Source: Glandiceps talaboti (lineage: Eukaryota; Hemichordata; Enteropneusta; Spengelidae). From it: a DNA stretch of 64,000 nucleotides. The translations under genes were made by a program, and so were the position numbers. Location of the stretch: positions 22,601,592 through 22,665,591 of the forward strand of contig NC_135554.1 of assembly GCF_964340395.1 (NCBI RefSeq). The letters run 5' to 3'. Positions 40,681 to 54,275 of the stretch are shown piece by piece; positions within the stretch are counted from its first letter, which is position 1, and each line of letters opens with the position of its first letter. The notes beneath the pieces are model-generated. The model worked only from the letters and a program-made list of their open reading frames with translations. It was not told the DNA's origin and did no database searches.

Positions 40681-41998
40681 AATTTATGAGGCAAATATGC
40701 TATGTTAATATCAGATTTGACGTTGTTGATGTTTACTGTTAAAAACATCCATTTATACATTTCCAATGTAAAATTTGACCTTGTACATGGCAATGCGATG
40801 ATGATGTATACACTGCATTTTTGATGAAATGTCAAGTTTGACCATGACATAGCCATTTCAAGTGTGACTCTTACAGGTCAATTTGTCAATTTTAATTTTA
40901 CTTTCATCATCAGATTTCAACTTCTCAGACCATTAGCCTGGGAATGTGACTGTTATCCTATCCTGCCCAGACTAGGCATTATGTCAATTTACATCCTCAT
41001 CTATGCACAATGTATGAAAGTTCAACTTGGAAATTAACTTATAGTTCTTTTCTCCAGCAAATGAGTTCAAAAAGAGCTTAAACCTTTGACATGTTTTGAA
41101 CCTCAGTTGGCTTTTCAAGAAGTTTAAACTTCAGTTTCTTCACCAGCATTGGCCAGTCATTCAGTATTATCAACTCACTGTTATCCTGCCGAGATGGTTG
41201 CTTTCAGTGCATTCAGTTTGTTTCCTTTGTACTGTGTAACAACCAACATTTATCATCACACATTTTTTCAACAATTACTATGTTAAGACTACAAGTGTGA
41301 TTTTCACTCTGAGGTGACATAAAGTAGTAAATCTAATAAGCTGGATTTGGGACTCCATTCACACTGAATTTTTGTACCTGACACAGATCACATACCAAAG
41401 TCATCCAATATTATCATAGCCTTCATTTGTTCCAATCATTTAGCAGCAACCCTGAACTTTAATCCGAACACCCTCCTTATATAGGAAACTAAATACAGTT
41501 ACATAATCAAATGGAATTGTGTGTCAGACACAAAAGATAAGTCGACTCTAAACCCCCATTGCACCTGACCTAAATTTAACCTGACTAGAGACAACTTGAA
41601 CTGTTCAAAGTTGTGTTTTTTATGTTATGTAGGACTTATAGAGTCGAATCAACTGGCTAAGTGAGAACCCCCAATGCCTATCAAGTATCTTACCCTGGTT
41701 AGATTATCATTAAAATTTATTCAAACATATCTGCAATATGGAAAAAAAATCCTATTTATATATCTCTGAATTGACAGCGCCAACCATGGAGACAGTCAAA
41801 TGGAACATTGCTACTCAAGTCACAGAAGGGAAAGGAAAACTCTTGTGTGTGTTCACCTGACACTTTGGTTTGTTTAAATTTACAAATCCAATTAAACTAA
41901 AGGAAACACCCACAAATATAGTTTGTCTGGAAAACCCCGGGTTTGTGTGCGAGTTCCTTATGAATGTTTAAATTTGAAGCACTTAGAGGAAAACTTTC
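40681..41998. other. Non-coding stretch
   Basis: No supported gene or repeat. Confidence 0.4.
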
Positions 41999-42313
41999 TT
42001 GTTTAACATGCTTTTACACTTCCTGTTACTTTTACTGAATGTGACCTATGTAAACCTAGAGAATATCACACACACACCACGATCTGGCTGCAGGTTCTTT
42101 AAATTCAACATCATTAAAATAGAGCATTTAATAACACTTTTGGATATAGACCATCACTCTGTGGACCGCTTCGTCTCTCTCAATGATACCAATATTAAAC
42201 CCAATTTTCATGCATCATTTCCAGTTAAGCAATTTAATAGCAGAAATATATTGTGCGGTATGATTGATAAGGCAGTCACAATTTTTAATGTAATTAGTTT
42301 GATCAATTATTAA
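41999..42313 (+). CDS. Doubtful 104-codon reading frame with signal-peptide-like start
   Basis: The frame begins MFNMLLHFLLLLLNVTYVN, resembling a signal peptide, and continues with a moderately balanced sequence including RSGCRFFKFNIIKIEHL and FVSLNDTNIKPNFHAS to a TAA. There is no recognisable domain, no nearby polyadenylation signal was noted and codons follow the AT-rich background. In DNA of this composition a frame of this length can occur by chance. Listed only as a possibility. Confidence 0.15.
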   Translation: MFNMLLHFLLLLLNVTYVNLENITHTPRSGCRFFKFNIIKIEHLITLLDIDHHSVDRFVSLNDTNIKPNFHASFPVKQFNSRNILCGMIDKAVTIFNVISLINY

Positions 42314-43657
42314 TCAGGTACCAACTTACCCTCCATCTACAAAAAATTTAACAAAACAACCACTGATTAAAGACAGGTACTTTGACATGAAGGCACAATA
42401 CATTCTATCATTTATTTACTATACTAACATCTTGTACTCTGCCAAATTAATATTTTTCACACTATAGTCCTCTGTACATTTATTGTAACCTTTTGTTTAC
42501 TGCCCTTTTTCATTAGAAAGCTTATATATGTTTCTTGGATTGTTATTAATGATGATTTCAGCATAAATAATATGATCTGTAGCAACACTTGGTTGAACAT
42601 GAAGTGTGAAAAGGTGCGTCTATAACATGAATGATCATGCCTCCGACAATATTTTCACTTTTTTTACACGAGTTAAAAAGTGATATTTTTAGGGTGTGGA
42701 TTTGTCTGTGAAGTATTGTCTCAGTATAGATTTTCATAAATCTAAGAATTTATTTATTAAAAAGCGTTTTATTGCCAATTGCCCTACTCCTATTGTCACA
42801 TCCTGTATGTTAATTTGTTCATATCTTCTAACTCTTTAGTGTATAATTCAGGTTTATGACAAATATTTCCATTTTTACTCATCATTGAATATCTTCAAAT
42901 TTGTAATTTACATATTCACTTCTCCCCCTATAGCAAATTGATATTTTGGTTAAAGCCTGCACTAGCTGCAACTGGGAGTTTTTACATCAAGAATTGACCA
43001 AAGATGCATTCACTAACAATTAGTCACTTATTTATAAAAATACGTTGTTTCTGTTAAGTGGTCAATTTTATGCATAGTTCATATACACATGTAGTGTCGG
43101 TTTATCTCAAGTCAAAGCTTGGTTTTGAATCATGAGGTTTTTTTTTACTAGTTTGACTTGCCTTGATACCATATATGGTAGTGCTCATTGAATATTCAAT
43201 ATCAAGGCACAAGCTGACAGGTCATGCACTTTCAGTCACAGCAATTGCCGGACATTACTCCATCGCGTCTCTTGTCATTAATATTATGTTTAGTAAGTAA
43301 ATTTGACAATGATGGATGGTCGAGGGAGTCACTGATTTTTAGGGTCCATACTAAAAAATTACAATTTCATTACATTGTCTTGCAGATTTCAGTATTTAAA
43401 TTGTGGGGAAATGGCTTGATTGTTTTATTTACCTCTATTTTCTTCATATGTTGTCGTTTGTTTTCAATTTTGTTGACAGAAATAGAGGTAAATATAGCAA
43501 TCCAGTCATGTATCCACATCAGATTTCAATCAGATTGTGTTTACAGCTACACATGTGCTTACCAACAGATAATCAAATACCCCTCATGGTGTGCAATATT
43601 CAGATTTAATAATTATGTCTAACAAAACAGTTTTAAAGAAATAGTCCTCTTGCAGCT
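42314..43657. other. Non-coding stretch
   Basis: The 132-codon plus frame at 43224-43622 is the longest methionine-started frame outside the retroelement and the (GA)n run, apart from its equals in repeats. Its content (YFI/C/F-rich, AT-driven, overlapped by a second open frame) does not look like protein. Confidence 0.4.
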
Positions 43658-43920
43658 TAAGTTGTTTCTATCTTTAATTTACCCACAATCCTAAGTTGTT
43701 TATATCTTTAATTTACCCATGATCCTAAGTTGTTTATATCTTTAATTTACCCATAATCCTAAGTTGTTTATCTCTTTAGTTACCCATAATCTTTAATTTA
43801 CCCACAATCCTAAGTTGTGTATATCTTTAATTTACCTATAATCCTCATTTGTTTATATCTTTAATCTACCCATAATCCTAACTTGTTTATACCTTTAATT
43901 TACCCATAATCCTAAGTTTT
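43658..43920 (+). repeat. 34-bp minisatellite, about 7.5 units
   Basis: Units of TAAGTTGTTTATATCTTTAA plus TTTACCCATAATCC start at 43658, 43692, 43726, 43760, 43811, 43845, 43879 and 43913. A half unit is inserted near 43777. Units are 85-97% alike by eye. Confidence 0.95.
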
Positions 43921-44529
43921 ATAATGACAAACATTTATACAAGGGAAATCTTCCCATTTCTAAACCACATACTCAAATCAGGTCAACATTGTCGTTTCTT
44001 TTCCATCATCCACTTAATTTTTCATGCTTGATAAATTTCTCATTCTAATTTATGAGAAACAAAAATGAACTTTACTGCAGTCCCATTAAATCAATGTATA
44101 TATATCCATGACTCGAAACCTGAGGAAACATTTGAAGAACAATAAACTATACATAGGAAATGGTATGAAGGGAGAATGTTTTAATAGTCTGAGTTGAGTA
44201 CAAAGTTGATTAGCTACTGTAAGATATGTATCTCATATTGAAGGTCTGAATTTCAATGAAGATAAAAACTAAAGTCATTAGTCTAATCTCTGTTTCCGCC
44301 TCATTTAGATTAGATAGAAAATAGTTTGTTCTGACCATACAAACCCATTAGCAATTAAAGTAATAAAGTTCACCTAATGTCCTGAATAACTAATGAGGAG
44401 AGAGAGAGAGAAGTTGTCAAGTTACGTGCTACCACCTGCAAGTCTTAGTGAGTTACTCAAGATTTGACCCATTTCTAATTGGAAGTTCAATGTTAGACAG
44501 AATTTGAAGTTCAATGTTAGACCTACCTG

Positions 44530-44834
44530 CATGATACTTTAGTGCCAGTGTGGTATTGTTAGGGTAATTTGCATCAGTGCTTGCAGTGTTCTCTGCAGGC
44601 ACACTTTCATGTACGAAATGAGTGAAGTGCAGCAGAAAATATTGTATACCATAAGTGCAAATAGCCCTGAGTACCTATACTGGCACTCACTTATCATGTT
44701 CTCTTTGCATATGTTTACCTGAAACTGCACATTTTGTAAAATAGTGACTTTGCATGAATGCGATATTGGGTACATGGAATGATGCATGATGGGACACTCA
44801 TTTACATACAAGTATGCAATAGTTGTTTTCAGCA
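44530..44834 (+). repeat. Interspersed repeat R1, copy 2
   Basis: Second copy of the family at 165-488, same orientation, with the foldback between about 44537 and 44690 (for example CCAGTGTGGTATTG against TATACTGGC on the other arm). The minus frame at 44539-44835 spans it exactly and is a by-product. Confidence 0.75.
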
Positions 44835-46010
44835 TTACTACTAAATTTTTAATTATAATTTAAACTGCACTTTTAAAAAGTCAATTTCAAAAGTTCAACC
44901 TCAAGAACAACAAACTTCATAACAGTTGGTGCACAGTACTTTATTTCAAAATTTAAAAAACAACACATTAATTATTATAGATATCAAAATTGAGATCTTC
45001 AGGAGGAGATCGTAATCTATTTTTGTTCATAATGAGGTGTGATATATTCTATCTATATTTTGACTGATCTTGCCTTTAATTTGTCCTAATCTACTCCTCT
45101 TGTTTGAGACTCTACAAAGACAAAGATAAGGTACATTATTCATTGACACTTCATTATCTTTTTTATATAACTTATTAGTTTACAAATACTACTATCATCT
45201 GTCATTGAGATGATAAATTCATCCCTAGAGATGCTGACCGGCAATCTACTGGTTTTACCAAGAGATTCTATAATTGTGTTTGCAAAGACTTACCTACTCC
45301 AGACACCGTCAAGAAAGCATAATGATGCTACTGATGAGACGTTATCAGCTATCTTATCTAGTCGTAGACATCAATCCACGTACTACTTGCTGTGTAATTT
45401 TATTGTCATTCTAGACTAAATCGCCATCCTATGAATATTAAACGAGTGATGTATATTAATGCTAAGTTTGCGGCCATGTGCTAAACTTTGGACATTTATA
45501 TTTTTTTAAACGTTTTGTTAGATTTCCAAATGATTGTGGATTTTAGTAGCATTTGAAAAACAAACAGGATTTTGTAATGAGTTGTGAATAGTGATTTCAA
45601 TTTAGTGACTCACAGAAATGTGGGCAGGAAGTTTATTCAATATATTCTGCAAAGAATATAAAATGTAAATTGTGAGTAATACTTCTTCTGTTATACTTCC
45701 ACCTGAAAAGTTAAATTTATGAATTATGGAGGAAATAGCCTTTTTACAGAAAAAAACTAATATTAATCATTTTCATGTTCTAAAAGAACATTTTTTAATA
45801 AACTTTTAGTACGTGTTTGTAGAAAATGATGATTTTTTAGCGATTCATTGAGAAAGAAATCAGCGATTGCAAATCTGACATTATGTAATAGTTTTACGGT
45901 CTCTATTTTAAAAATAGTTTGAAAAGAAGAGGACTCGTGACATCACATCGTCACAAATCACAGCCTCTTTAACGGCACCGTCCAAAACGTGCCATCCAGA
46001 GGTTTGCAGT
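44835..46010. other. Non-coding stretch with possible promoter at its right end
   Basis: A 69-codon plus frame at 45210-45419 is balanced but lacks splice signals. On the opposite strand a consensus GTAAGT donor near 45290 closes a short open stretch (IADNVSSVASLCFLDGVWSR), too little to call. From about 45930 CpGs appear and a CRE-like TGACATCA lies at 45938-45945, upstream of the reading frame at 46011. Confidence 0.3.
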
Positions 46011-46169
46011 ATGGCGGAAGAAATAACAGCTCTGGTTTGCGAGAATGATGACATCATAAAATTTTTGTTAATAGTAGGGTTGTTGTTTTTTGGGGTAACC
46101 TTTTACCTTGTAAATTGTAAATCTTTTATTTTAAAGTCCTGTATACATACCGAAAGGCAAGTGGCCTAG
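46011..46169 (+). CDS. Possible 52-residue single-pass membrane microprotein (or first exon)
   Basis: The frame opens with a strong start context (A at -3, G at +4) in a small CpG-bearing stretch. It reads MAEEITALVCENDDIIK, then KFLLIVGLLFFGVTFYLV as a hydrophobic helix at about residues 17-36, then NCKSFILKSCIHTERQVA and TAG. An acidic N-terminus and basic, cysteine-bearing C-terminus would favour the C-terminus in the cytosol, by the positive-inside rule. AATAAA follows at 46182-46187, only 13 bases past the stop, so a compact transcript is possible. Alternatively it is a 5' exon spliced at one of several GTAA sites inside the frame. No homologue recognised. Confidence 0.35.
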   Translation: MAEEITALVCENDDIIKFLLIVGLLFFGVTFYLVNCKSFILKSCIHTERQVA

Positions 46170-46330
46170 CTTGTAGACAGAAATAAAGTTATTATTAGTA
46201 TTTTGAAGTTTGAATACTTCGGTTTTTTACATTAGGGGAAGTCATTGTTTTAGACTTTTGGGCCTATGTATGTGTGTCACAAGTTTTTTTTCTGTAGTCT
46301 TGTTTGAGTTGTCCTATGCTGATATTTGTA

Positions 46331-46366
46331 AGGGGGTGGGGGTGGGGGTGGGGTTGGGGAGTGGGA
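46331..46366 (+). other. G-quadruplex-forming motif
   Basis: Five runs of four or five Gs separated by one or two bases (GGGGGTGGGGGTGGGGGTGG, then GGTTGGGGAGTGGG) form a very strong quadruplex pattern on the plus strand. Confidence 0.75.
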
Positions 46367-49117
<2,751 letters not shown>

Positions 49118-49216
49118 GTTGTCGTGATGTAGAACCACCAGGGAATAGAACCCATATTTTCTGTTCAAAGACAATAGCTTGGTTTGCGGATGGTATTATG
49201 CTTGTTATGTTATCAG
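49118..49216 (+). CDS. Candidate 99-nt internal exon, phase 1/1
   Basis: The segment lies between TTTACACAG and TCAG|GTAAGC. The only open frame starts with two bases, reads CRDVEPPGNRTHIFCSK and TIAWFADGIMLVMLS, and ends with one base. Balanced composition, two cysteines, an N-glycosylation sequon (NRT) and symmetric phase 1 boundaries would suit an extracellular module. The acceptor lacks a good pyrimidine tract and the partner exons are unknown. Family not recognised. Confidence 0.35.
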
Positions 49217-50009
49217 GTAAGCCACCAGAGATGACTTTGAACTTCAACTGCAAAATTAAAATGTCTTAGATCTGTAGACTTGTGGCAGAATATTTTAACT
49301 TTGTTCATCATTTTACATGTAAGTTTAATAACGAAAGTTTTAATATCAAATGTAAGTTAAATGTAAAGTTATAAAACAAAATGTCACAGGCTTGATTAGT
49401 TTTGTGGCATAATTAATACTTCAACTTTGATCTTCATCAAACAAGTGACTTTTGATAACAATGATGGTTTTTAATGCGAAGGAATTAGCCTGAATAATGC
49501 TATGGAGATATCGTTAATTAAACTGCCAGATGCCCAGTTCACTGGTTCATTAAAAATACATTACATTGAGTAATTTTACCATGAACGCAGATATCAAGAA
49601 AGCCCACAGGGTAAAGATTCAAAGTGATGACAGACATTATAATGAACTGATCATAAAGTTTCCGACAATCTTTAGCACATTATTGGTTTTAATCCCTGTG
49701 CGATAAAAAAATAGTCACAAGACAGTTTTGTTTGTCTGCGATGGTTGGTTTAATTTGGCGTTACATTCAAGGCGAGGTCACAGTGTCTAGACATCATTAT
49801 AAAAAGTAGGATGAACTAGTAGTAGTATTTGAATAAAAAAGAGTCAAAGTATAGATGAAATTGCCATAATTTAAGAAAAATATGACTAGATTTTTGAACA
49901 GTGACTTTTCTGTTGATTTTTACAATGGTTGGGGGATGTTATTATCAGATCAGAGATTTGATACACTGTCAATTGTATGAGGATTTCACTCTTTAGAATG
50001 GTTATTCAT

Positions 50010-50308
50010 GAAACTCCTGAAAAAAGTTCTTTAATCTCTCCAAATGTCACCATCTTCTAGTCCTTTTGAAGTAATAAAAGAAATTTCATGAGTCCACCAT
50101 CTTGTTTTTCAAGGAAAACGACAGTCTTCAATTTTCCTATCGAGTTGGCACGGTATTCGGTGGCCATATTGGATTCTAGACTAATTTTGGCAACATTATG
50201 ACCTCTGTTTTAAACAATTTACATGGTGACCCCTGACTTGTTTTCTTGATTTTAACAGAAAATGGGTTGGATTTTTCTTGAACAATGAAACAACGGAAGT
50301 TGAAACAG
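50010..50308 (+). repeat. Interspersed repeat R2, copy C (5' truncated)
   Basis: The copy lacks the first 20 or so bases. It keeps AATCTCTCCAAATG, AGTCCTTTTGAAGTAATAAA, GGTGGCCATATTGGATTCTA, ATTATGACCTCTGTTTTAAA and TTGATTTTAACAGAAAATGG in family order. Confidence 0.8.
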
Positions 50309-51312
50309 TTTATTTCCAAGTTACGTTTTACCATAAATCCCCAACAGCTGCAATTTTTCACTTTTTATACGTTAGTGTGGCGAGTTGGAAAATACACTAT
50401 TAAAATCTTATGACACCATTGTAGTTATTCGAGTCAGTTGAATTAATTACCTGTCTACTAATTGTTGACGGTACTGTCGATATTGCCTTGATGTCTGTAT
50501 GTAAACAGATGCTTGTTACAAAGTATAAAGTACTATAATACACTTTTCTGTATTTCGTCTTTAGAAATTGTTCAAATTTTCCTAAATGTAAGTATGTGGA
50601 GTAGTTCTTTCAAAAAAAACATAAATAGAAATTGAAGCTGGCGTCAGAAAGCAAATAAACCCAGCAAGTCGTGTCATTTTCTGTAAAACTACAAAAAACT
50701 GTCTGTGTCCTATATTAAAACTCTGCTTGATAAAGTATGATCCCTATACAAGTCTAACTTTGTTACCTCGTCCTCATCGTATGCAAGTATTTGCACGCAA
50801 AAAAAAAAAAAGTTAGGGAAAGAAAATTTCTAAAGAGGTTATTTAATTGTCAGAGGGCTGTATGAAAGCCATATCCTAGTCAACTTAAAAGACTTGGTAT
50901 ACAAAGGAAAACGGCACACAGAGTAGCTGTAGGGAGCAGTATTATAACATGTACTATAGGTATATCATCTCTTGGGAAATGTATGGATGGCAGGAGATAA
51001 AAGTCCACTTTCTATTTATACGACATGCAAAAGGAAGGAAGAGAAATAGAATATCCAGTGAGCATTAGGAGCTTCGGGTCTGTTTTATATTCTATTTTAG
51101 AGTGGGAATTGGGATAGCCTTGCTGACATTTCCCCATGGAATGATAGCAGTGGACTGTGATGGAGTTCTTGTTAGTATATGTATGAAAGATCAAAGACTG
51201 TGAAAGTCATGCAATTTGTATCTGCATTACCTTGTGCAGCCAGCCTGATACGAGTTAGTGAAAATTTGATGCATTAGTCTTTTTTTTTTTTTTTTAACTA
51301 CATGTCTTTCAG
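50309..51312. other. Non-coding stretch
   Basis: No supported gene. A short minus frame at 51012-51194 has no context. A T18 run lies at 51279-51295. Confidence 0.4.
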
Positions 51313-51502
51313 TATGTTAGTAAATGAAGGAAGTGAATTCCTTATCATGGGTTCTGACCCTATACATTGTGATTTGTTTGTGTTCCGTTTTCCCTCGGTG
51401 GAGTTTTCCCAGCCAGGGTTTTGGACTTCGGGGCTGTGTACTAGTAGGGAAGAACGAATACCAAGCTGTCTAAATAACTTAAAGTCATTGTCTGATCTGT
51501 AA
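51313..51502. CDS. Candidate exon, strand ambiguous
   Basis: A GC-rich islet open on both strands. Plus: a T18 tract and ACATGTCTTTCAG are followed by a phase 2 frame MLVNEGSEFLIMGSDPIH, CDLFVFRFPSVEFSQPG and FWTSGLCTS, which can end at ACTA|GTAGGG (51443) or run to TAA at 51502. Minus: after ATATTACAG a frame reads SDNDFKLFRQLGIRSSLL, VHSPEVQNPGWENSTEG, KRNTNKSQCIGSEPMIRN and SLPSFTNILKDM, then TAG. The minus reading is hydrophilic like a C-terminal tail; the plus reading has the better acceptor. One is probably a shadow of the other. Unrecognised. Confidence 0.3.
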
Positions 51503-51987
51503 TATATTCTCAATATTTATACCATTGGGAAAACTATTATTTTTTTCCCCTCCTACATGTCTGAGATCCATCAAGTCGACTGGGAAATTTGGTTAGTTTA
51601 TTTAATGCGTCAGAAAGTGGCTTGAATGATGAGTATTCATTTTAAATATCTCGAGTATATAATAATTTTTCTATTGGTAATTTATATTTGCAATCTCCCT
51701 AGCTGCTTTTAAGCTTTGTTATATTTCAGAAATGAGAGATTATAAATTATGTACACATAATATTAAACTGAAAAACACATCTTTCATTTACTTGCCGTAT
51801 TTTTCATTGTACGATAAAGTACCAAGGCGGAAACATATTTAAAACCATGAAGACTTTTTAAAAAAATCATTTAGCCTAAAACAAAATATGTTTTCAAAAT
51901 TTTTCAGTTGGCTGGGCATATTGTAAAAAAAATGTAATTTTCAAAATTAACATAATATGTCCCTTGGAAATACAAGTTTTGAAATTT

Positions 51988-52415
51988 TGCTGTTACTTTT
52001 TTCAAGAAAACAAACAAAACTGTAAAAAAAAAAAATCATGAAATTTTTTCAAATAGAGGTCAAAATTCTGCCATTTTTGGATCCAATATGGCCGCTGAAT
52101 ACTGTGTGAATACGGTACTATTGGAAAATAACAGACTGTTGATTTCCTTGACAACAAGATGGTTCACCCCAAATTTCATTTATTATTTCAAAAGGACCAG
52201 AAATAAGTAAAATATGGCAAAGTCTGCAGAAAGTTGTATAACTTTGATTTTTAGGATGATGGATTCTAGTCCTGCTTCCATGACGGTGCACGAGTCTGTA
52301 TTACTGACTTGACTCTAAACACCGAGGGACAATTGTCAGAATCGAGTCCCGAATTCCTCCGTATGCAAGCAGGACTAGATGGATTCCAGAGGCTGGTGCA
52401 ATCTACCTTAATTAT
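51988..52415 (-). repeat. Interspersed repeat R2, copy D (inverted, split)
   Basis: The reverse complement matches the other R2 copies: TCCAATATGGCCGCTGAATA at 52081, TTTCATTTATTATTTCAAAA, ACTTTGATTTTTAGG and the family end CTACCTTAATTA at 52403-52415. It is interrupted by the small element at 52266-52378. Confidence 0.85.
52266..52378. mobile_element. 113-bp MITE inside an R2 copy
   Basis: Ends are perfect 12-bp inverted repeats, CTAGTCCTGCTT and AAGCAGGACTAG, extending imperfectly a few bases further (CATGACGG against CCGTATG). They are flanked by direct ATGGATT at 52259-52265 and 52379-52385. Removing the element and one flank restores the continuity of the R2 copy. It has no coding capacity. 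A 7- or 8-bp duplication is possible because a G is shared at the junction, so the transposase superfamily is not assigned. Confidence 0.8.
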
Positions 52416-53765
52416 ATGTAAAAATAGTCATTGCTATTGCTATAACAACAAAGTAAGGTTTGATTGACACCTGTTAAGGCATTAGGGTAGCTGTTTTTCA
52501 AATCCTTAGCGTAGATGGGTAACCGAATTGCTAACGTAAAGTTTCTTTTAGCCAATTCATTGCATTTTTCCAGTGAAAATTGTTTACGCAAAAAAAAAAA
52601 AATACAAAAAAAAGGTAGAAGAAAGAACTCTATCTCACATTAGGATTAAAATAGTTGCCTGGCTAAGCTCTAGAAGAAAAATTCGGTCCCTGAACAAAAG
52701 GAACGATTCTATTTAATCCTTATGGATCCACTGATAAGTCCAGTAGTATTAATCCAAGCATAGGATTCAGACATTGGGGTTTAATAGACAATTTTCAAAG
52801 ATCTTTTGGTGTACGTCCCAAGTCAGGATGTATCTGTGTTTGACTTGTACCATCTGAAGTCTTCAGGTAGGAATTATAAGGCTTTAAATTTTTGATGGTG
52901 TAAAACGGGGGGTGGGGCTATATTTACTCTCTAATTGAACTGAGTCTGCTAATCAATCATCCTAGTTTGACTAGAAGTTTAACAGAGTGTGTTTTAGATG
53001 ACATTTAAAGACAAAATCATGAAAATAATGTCATGCTCATCAATAATTGCTTGCCAGATAAATTTGATATGTTTGAATACCATCAATGTCATTTCAAATG
53101 AAACATCATATTTCAGTATTAAGAAAATCAACAAATGAAGTGAAAGCCATTAAAAAGAAAAATGATACCACTATTAGACTGCTAGTGTCAGTCTATTTAT
53201 TTTGCTATTATTCTGTATCAAATGTTGTCTGGTTGAGAAACACTGCTGCTACAAATCTTTACAGTAATGGCTTTAGTTTAATTAGCTTAATAAAAAAAAA
53301 GGATCTGAGTGCTAGTTAGTGATGGTACTGTGTACACAGGTTTGACTTTCTTGTGTAAACAGTAGATTTAATGGTCCAATTGGTTTGTCAATAAATTGTG
53401 AATAGTGATATGGTAATAGGGTTTGATTTCTATAGGTAATGTCACTTAGTACAACAATATGAATATATTAGTCAAAAAACAAAAGCAAAATTTCGAGGAA
53501 AAAAATTGTCCCAGTTGCTGATATAAAGAGAGCTTCCATCAGTGATGAAGAGAAGTGACTAAGATTTTGGAGGGTTTAAGTTGCCTAGATGATGATTAAG
53601 TATCGTTGCTACAGGGTGTAGATGTATGTGTAAAATGGAGTGAAGACATTGAACTTCTAGCAAAGTGTCTAAGAGTGCAATGAACTCTTCACTTGAAGTA
53701 CAATCCTTTACAGGACTGTGAAATATTGTCTTCAAATGAATAGAATGTTTCAGACTTCTTCTGAA
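52416..53765. other. Non-coding stretch
   Basis: No supported gene. The plus frame at 53086-53319 is K/N/S-rich and background-like. Confidence 0.4.
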
Positions 53766-54061
53766 ATATATGCCCGGTGGTGGCAGTCCCCGGATTGGTG
53801 GGTACCCATGTTTGTTAATGAAATTTCAAATGTACCCCCCCCCCCCTCTGATGAAAAACCTTCAAGGACACCGAATCCATACACTGCACGTACACTGTTT
53901 GCCCTAATGTTTGAATACTATAATTGTAATACCATAGCAAGCACCCCTTTTTTACGATTCTGCGTACCCAGATGGCTGACGAAAAACACCCACTTTTCCA
54001 TGAAATTTCTAACAAGCATGCGTACCTGCTTCGTCTGGGACTGCCACCATCGGGAATATAT
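53766..54061. mobile_element. Foldback element with about 60-bp inverted arms
   Basis: The left arm (53766-53828: ATATATGCCCGGTGGTGGCA, GTCCCC, GGTACCCATGTTTGTTA, AAATTTCA) is matched in reverse by the right arm (54001-54061: TGAAATTTCTAACAAGCATG, CGTACC, GGGACTGCCACCATCGGGAA, TATAT). The middle is unrelated and holds a C13 run. The frames at 53718-54089 (plus) and 53815-54111 (minus) run through it. The layout fits a non-autonomous inverted-repeat transposon; target duplications were not resolved. Confidence 0.65.
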
Positions 54062-54101
54062 GTACATGTCATTCCTACTGAAGTCATAATCTGGGTATCT
54101 T

Positions 54102-54275
54102 GATTGGCCATATGAAGCAGGTGTGGCCATCAGCTGGGTATAATGTGATTGGCCATATGAAGCAGGTGTGATTGGCCATCAGCTGGGTATCATGTGATTG
54201 GCCATAGTTATCAGGAGTGATTGCCTATGTTATTGGATGCAGGGTTTCATGTGATTGGTCAATGAAACAGACACA
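54102..54275 (+). repeat. Short tandem array carrying repeated ATTGG (CCAAT-box) words
   Basis: GATTGGCCATATGAAGCAGG, TGTGATTGGCCATCAGC and TGGGTATCATGT recur with starts at 54102, 54147, 54196 and 54252 (45-56 bp). The array holds about six ATTGG words, the reverse of CCAAT. Confidence 0.8.

Noticed and set aside
40512-40856. 114-codon minus frame
   Set aside because: It overlaps repeat R2 copy B; no other R2 copy keeps the frame.
43224-43622. 132-codon plus frame
   Set aside because: Composition follows the AT-rich background, a second frame is open over the same bases, and no domain, splice or polyadenylation context supports it.
43658-43920. Regular 34-bp repeats resembling a CRISPR array
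   Set aside because: Units are directly contiguous with no unique spacers, there are no cas genes, and the DNA is eukaryotic.
44539-44835. 98-codon minus frame
   Set aside because: It coincides with repeat R1 copy 2, and the other copy does not preserve it.
53718-54130. Overlapping frames of up to 123 codons on both strands
   Set aside because: They run through the inverted arms and C tract of the foldback element.
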